From Streptomyces sp. TLI_105 (GTDB taxonomy: Bacteria > Actinomycetota > Actinomycetes > Streptomycetales > Streptomycetaceae), in NCBI RefSeq assembly GCF_900105415.1, contig NZ_FNSM01000001.1, forward strand, positions 6,163,501-6,227,500: DNA of 64,000 nt, in the 5' to 3' direction. A program made the position numbers and the translations under genes. Positions 59,919-64,000 of this stretch are shown here, in pieces (the stretch's first letter is position 1; every line of letters starts with the position of its first letter). The notes under the pieces are model-generated. The model worked only from the letters and a program-made list of their open reading frames with translations, did no database searches and was not told the DNA's origin.

Positions 59919-62870
59919 ATGAGACGCAGAGCGAGATCGATCCTCGCCGCGGCTTCACTGCTGATCGCGGGAGTGGCGGCGGCACCCGTCGCCGGAGCAC
60001 AGCCGAACGACCGGGACGGCGGCGACGCCCTCTCCGTGTGGCGGGCCGAGGTCACCCAGGAGCAGGTTCCGCTGCTCCTCGAAGCCGGTGCCGACGCCCA
60101 TGAACTCACCGAGCAGGTCCCGGCGAAGGGCTCCGCGACGGTCGAGCTCTTCCTCACCGGTCGGCAGGCCGGGCAGCTGCGCGGCCAGGGCGTCGAGATC
60201 GCCGAGCACCATCTCACCGCCCAGGCCGAGAAGCGGGTCGCCGCCGCCGGGGACGGCGTCTTCCGTCCGTACGGAGGGCCGAACGGCCTCAAGCAGGAGA
60301 TCCTGGACACCGCACGGGCCAACCCCGGCCTGACCAAGGTCGTCTCCATCGGCAAGACCCTCAAGGGCCAGGACATCCTCGCCCTCAAGCTGACCAAGGG
60401 CGCCCGGCACACCAAGGACGGCTCGAAGCCCGCCACGCTGTACATGTCCAACCAGCACGCGCGCGAGTGGATCACCCCCGAGATGACCCGGCGGCTGATG
60501 CACCACTACCTCGACGGCTACGGCAAGGACGAGCGGATCACCCGGATCGTCGACTCCACCGAGCTGTGGTTCGTGCTCTCCGCCAACCCGGACGGCTACG
60601 ACTACACGCACGCCGACCCCGCCCACCGCCAGTGGCGGAAGAACCTCCGCGACAACGACGGAGACGGGAAGCTCGGCCCCGGCGACGGCGTCGACCTCAA
60701 CCGCAACTTCGCCTACAAGTGGGGCTATGACAACGAGGGCTCGTCCCCCGACCCGGCCGACGAGACCTTCCGCGGCAAGGGCCCCATGTCGGAGCCGGAG
60801 ACGAGGGCCCTCGACGCCTTCCAGAAGCGCATCGGCTTCGCGTACGGCGTCAACTACCACTCGGCCGCCCAGCTCCTGCTGTACGGCGTCGGCTGGCAGG
60901 TGGCCACCGACACCCCCGACGACGTGGCCCTCAAGGCGCTCGCCGGCACCCCGCAGAAGTCCGCCGTCCCCGGCTACCGCCCGCAGGTCTCCTCGGAGCT
61001 GTACATCACCAACGGCGAGGCGGACGGACACGCCGCCAACGTCAACGGGATGCAGATGTTCACCCCGGAGATGTCGACCTGCGCCACCGCCTCCCGCGTC
61101 GACCCGAACGACGCCTGGAACCCGGCCGACTGCGCCTCCGTCTTCACCTTCCCGGACGACGAGAAGCTGATCCAGGCCGAGTTCGCCAAGAACATCCCCT
61201 TCGCGCTCGCCGTCGCCGAGACCGCCGCCCACCCGGACCGGCCCGTCTCCCCGGTCGGCATCGACGCCCCCGACCTCACCCCGAAGACCTTCACCACCTC
61301 CTACGCCCGGGGCCAGGGGCAGCAGGTCGCCGTCACCGCCCGCAAGTCGCTGCGCGGCAAGACCCTCACGTACCGGATCAACGGCGGCCGCCCCCACAGC
61401 GAGGAGCTGAAGGCCTGGAAGGGCGGCGAGACCTACGGAGGGGACGACAACCTCTACTTCGACGAGTACCGCGCCGAGGTCGAGGGAGCCCGTCCCGGCG
61501 ACTCCGTCGAGGTCCGGTTCACCGCCCGCACCCGAGAGGGCCGCGCCACCTCCTCCGCCCCCTTCACCTACAAGGTGGCCGAGCGTCCCCGCGGCGACGT
61601 GCTCGTCCTCGCCGACGAGGGCGGCACCACCGCCGCCCGGCACACCGCCGCGTACGTGAAGGCGCTCGCCGACAACGGCCGCAGGGCCGCCGTCTGGGAC
61701 GTCGCCACCCAGGGCACCCCGGACGCCCTCGGCGTGCTCTCCCACTTCCGCACCGTCGTCTGGTACACCGGCGCCGAGCGTCCCTCCGGGGACGCCCAGC
61801 TCGCCGTCCGCGCCTACCTCAACGAGGGCGGCAAGCTGATCAACGCCGGCGAGAAGTCCGGTGGACTCACCGAGGTCGGCCTGGCCGAGACCAACGACTT
61901 CGCCCAGTACTACCTCGGCGCCTACCACCGCGCGGGCCTCAAGAACCCGCCCGCCTTCGCCGGTACGGGCGCCTTCGCGGGCGTCGGCGCGACGCTCGGT
62001 TCCGCCACCGACAACCCGCTGGACAACGCGGGCGCGTACACCGTCACTTCGGACACCCTGAAGCCGGAGGAGTTCCCGCAGTTCGCGAGCAGCGCCTCCG
62101 CCGGCGACTACCCGGGCATCCGCACCCCCTTCGAGCCCGCCGAGGGATCGAGCTTCGCGGCCGTCAAGCACGCCGACGACACCTGGGCCCGGCTCGCCAG
62201 GACCGTCGACCTCACCGGCGTCGTCGCCGCGTCGAAGCCGCGCCTGGACTTCCAGGTCAGCTACGACACCGAGCCCGGCTACGACAACCTCGTCGTCGAG
62301 GCCCACACCGTCGGCCAGGACGACTGGACGACGCTGCCCGACCTGGGCGGCGGCACCTCCGCCCAGCCCCCGGCCGACTGCGGCGAGGGCTACTACGTCC
62401 GCGGCCACCCCTTCCTCGCCCACTACCTCACCGTCGGCGAGGACGGCTGCGCGCCCACCGGCACCACCGGCTCCTGGAACGCCTTCACCGGCCCCTCCAA
62501 CGGCTGGCGGCAGGCCTCCGTCGACCTGAGCGCCTGGGCCGGCAAGAAGGTCGAACTCGCCCTCTCGTACGTCTCCGACCCCGGTACGGGCGAGATGGGC
62601 GCCTTCGTCGACGACACCCGGCTCGTCACCGGCGCCACCACCGAGACGGAGGGCTTCGAGACCTCCCTCGGCGCCTGGTCCACACCGGGCGCTCCGGCCG
62701 GCAGCCCCGGCAACGCCTCCGACTGGGCGCGTTCCGCGGCGCTCTTCCACTCCCAGGCGGCGGTCACCACGCGTGACACCGTCCTCCTCGGCTACGGCCT
62801 GGAGCACGTGCCCGGCGAGGCGGAGCGCGCACGGATCGTCGGCCGCGCCCTGGGGACGCTCCGGCGCTGA
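59919..62870 (+). CDS. secreted M14 zinc carboxypeptidase with C-terminal accessory domains
   Basis: 983 residues from ATG 59919. A signal peptide (1-27) and pro-region precede the M14 carboxypeptidase domain (about 115-430). Zinc ligands are in NQHAREW (His and Glu of HxxE) and later NYHSAAQLL. DLNRNFAYKWGYD and the catalytic Glu of MFTPEMSTC complete the site. Behind it lie a domain resembling a glutamine-amidotransferase or Rossmann module (GDVLVLADEGG...VWYTGAE...NEGGKLINAGEK) and an immune-inhibitor-A-like beta domain (PGYDNLVVEAH...DDWTTLPD...SYVSDPGTGEMGAFVDD). It should degrade proteins outside the cell. A TTGACA (59847-59852) lies at a fitting place for its promoter. Confidence 0.92.
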   Translation: MRRRARSILAAASLLIAGVAAAPVAGAQPNDRDGGDALSVWRAEVTQEQVPLLLEAGADAHELTEQVPAKGSATVELFLTGRQAGQLRGQGVEIAEHHLTAQAEKRVAAAGDGVFRPYGGPNGLKQEILDTARANPGLTKVVSIGKTLKGQDILALKLTKGARHTKDGSKPATLYMSNQHAREWITPEMTRRLMHHYLDGYGKDERITRIVDSTELWFVLSANPDGYDYTHADPAHRQWRKNLRDNDGDGKLGPGDGVDLNRNFAYKWGYDNEGSSPDPADETFRGKGPMSEPETRALDAFQKRIGFAYGVNYHSAAQLLLYGVGWQVATDTPDDVALKALAGTPQKSAVPGYRPQVSSELYITNGEADGHAANVNGMQMFTPEMSTCATASRVDPNDAWNPADCASVFTFPDDEKLIQAEFAKNIPFALAVAETAAHPDRPVSPVGIDAPDLTPKTFTTSYARGQGQQVAVTARKSLRGKTLTYRINGGRPHSEELKAWKGGETYGGDDNLYFDEYRAEVEGARPGDSVEVRFTARTREGRATSSAPFTYKVAERPRGDVLVLADEGGTTAARHTAAYVKALADNGRRAAVWDVATQGTPDALGVLSHFRTVVWYTGAERPSGDAQLAVRAYLNEGGKLINAGEKSGGLTEVGLAETNDFAQYYLGAYHRAGLKNPPAFAGTGAFAGVGATLGSATDNPLDNAGAYTVTSDTLKPEEFPQFASSASAGDYPGIRTPFEPAEGSSFAAVKHADDTWARLARTVDLTGVVAASKPRLDFQVSYDTEPGYDNLVVEAHTVGQDDWTTLPDLGGGTSAQPPADCGEGYYVRGHPFLAHYLTVGEDGCAPTGTTGSWNAFTGPSNGWRQASVDLSAWAGKKVELALSYVSDPGTGEMGAFVDDTRLVTGATTETEGFETSLGAWSTPGAPAGSPGNASDWARSAALFHSQAAVTTRDTVLLGYGLEHVPGEAERARIVGRALGTLRR

Positions 62871-62900
62871 CGGAGAGTAGCGGGGACAAAGGTCCCAAGG

Positions 62901-62945
62901 CGGCCCGTACCCGGTGGTAGGGGCGGGCCGTCGGCCGTTTTTCCT
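62901..62945 (+). terminator. terminator of the carboxypeptidase gene
   Basis: CGGCCCG (62901-62907) pairs with CGGGCCG (62924-62930), with inner CCC/GGG, followed by TTTTTCC. Confidence 0.65.
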
Positions 62946-63000
62946 TACTTTCCGGGCTCATCCGGATGCGCAGGATGTCACTCACCGGCGGCGGGGGAGG

Positions 63001-63006
63001 TAGGGT
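63001..63006 (+). promoter_or_regulatory. -10 element of gap
   Basis: TAGGGT, with a weak -35 upstream (GTCACT near 62977). It leaves a leader of about 75 bases containing an A-rich stretch (CCCAAAAAACAAAAATC) unusual for this GC content. Confidence 0.45.
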
Positions 63007-63073
63007 CGTAAGCGGTCGGGGACATCCCAAAAAACAAAAATCTCGCCGGCGTCGAACACACCGGCGTACCTAA

Positions 63074-64000
<927 letters not shown>

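Overview
This is one contiguous stretch of a very GC-rich actinobacterial chromosome, almost certainly Streptomyces. The evidence is a long chaplin with a sortase signal, the sporulation regulator whiA in the rapZ-yvcK-whiA cluster, a four-domain ribosomal protein S1, many GTG/TTG starts and strong third-position GC bias. From memory, the order polA / rpsA-coaE / uvrB-ter genes / uvrA / uvrC-rapZ-yvcK-whiA / gap matches the core region of S. coelicolor around SCO1947-SCO2003. The window is therefore conserved core chromosome with short accessory insertions, not a genomic island.

Layout. 1-771: 5' part of an FdhF/YdeP-type molybdopterin oxidoreductase, divergent from polA (894-3605). 3606-9164: a dispersed repeat, a beta-lactamase-fold hydrolase, a DUF4184 membrane protein, a secreted lytic transglycosylase with Ig-like domains, and an SPW_0924/DUF3068 pair. 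9148-12688: HrpB helicase and a SAM methyltransferase. 13035-16858: rpsA, a PAC2 protein, coaE and a TPR protein. 16872-22853: small membrane and lipoprotein genes, an SNF2 helicase plus SWIM protein operon, and a chaplin. 22901-31130: DUF2293, an AlaA-like aminotransferase divergent from an HxlR regulator, an SDR-MerR operon, a VOC protein, a uridine-kinase-like protein, a psuG-psuK pseudouridine catabolic operon and a cupin. 31467-37111: discoidin/metallophosphatase, two MFS transporters, a TolB-like protein and ogt. 37422-46038: MHYT protein, uvrB, two TerD proteins, terC behind a yybP-ykoY (Mn2+) riboswitch, and an MHS-type transporter. 46116-51565: MBL hydrolase, a MITE-like element, a mycothiol-dependent isomerase, uvrA and a Tat-exported Rieske lipoprotein. 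51587-59636: HTH regulator, papain-like protease plus membrane partner, a second copy of the dispersed repeat, then uvrC-rapZ-yvcK-whiA. 59919-64000: M14 carboxypeptidase and the 5' part of gap.

The most interesting signal is regulatory. Seven genes or operons carry a close match to the actinobacterial DNA-damage promoter described for recA and the PafBC regulon (TTGTCRGTG-N8-TAnnnT), always with exactly 8 bases between the two elements. They are polA, the SNF2/SWIM operon, ogt, uvrB, terD, an MBL-fold hydrolase and uvrC. In five of them the -10 element ends 6-7 bases before the start codon, which predicts leaderless mRNAs and fixes the start. Four are known repair genes; the SNF2/SWIM pair, terD and the MBL hydrolase would be new candidate members. 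Other notable signals are the terC riboswitch, whose P1 strand is complementary to the Shine-Dalgarno sequence, a double palindromic operator between the aminotransferase and HxlR genes, a 169-bp MITE-like element whose end supplies the neighbouring gene's stop codon, and several tandem repeats next to terminators.
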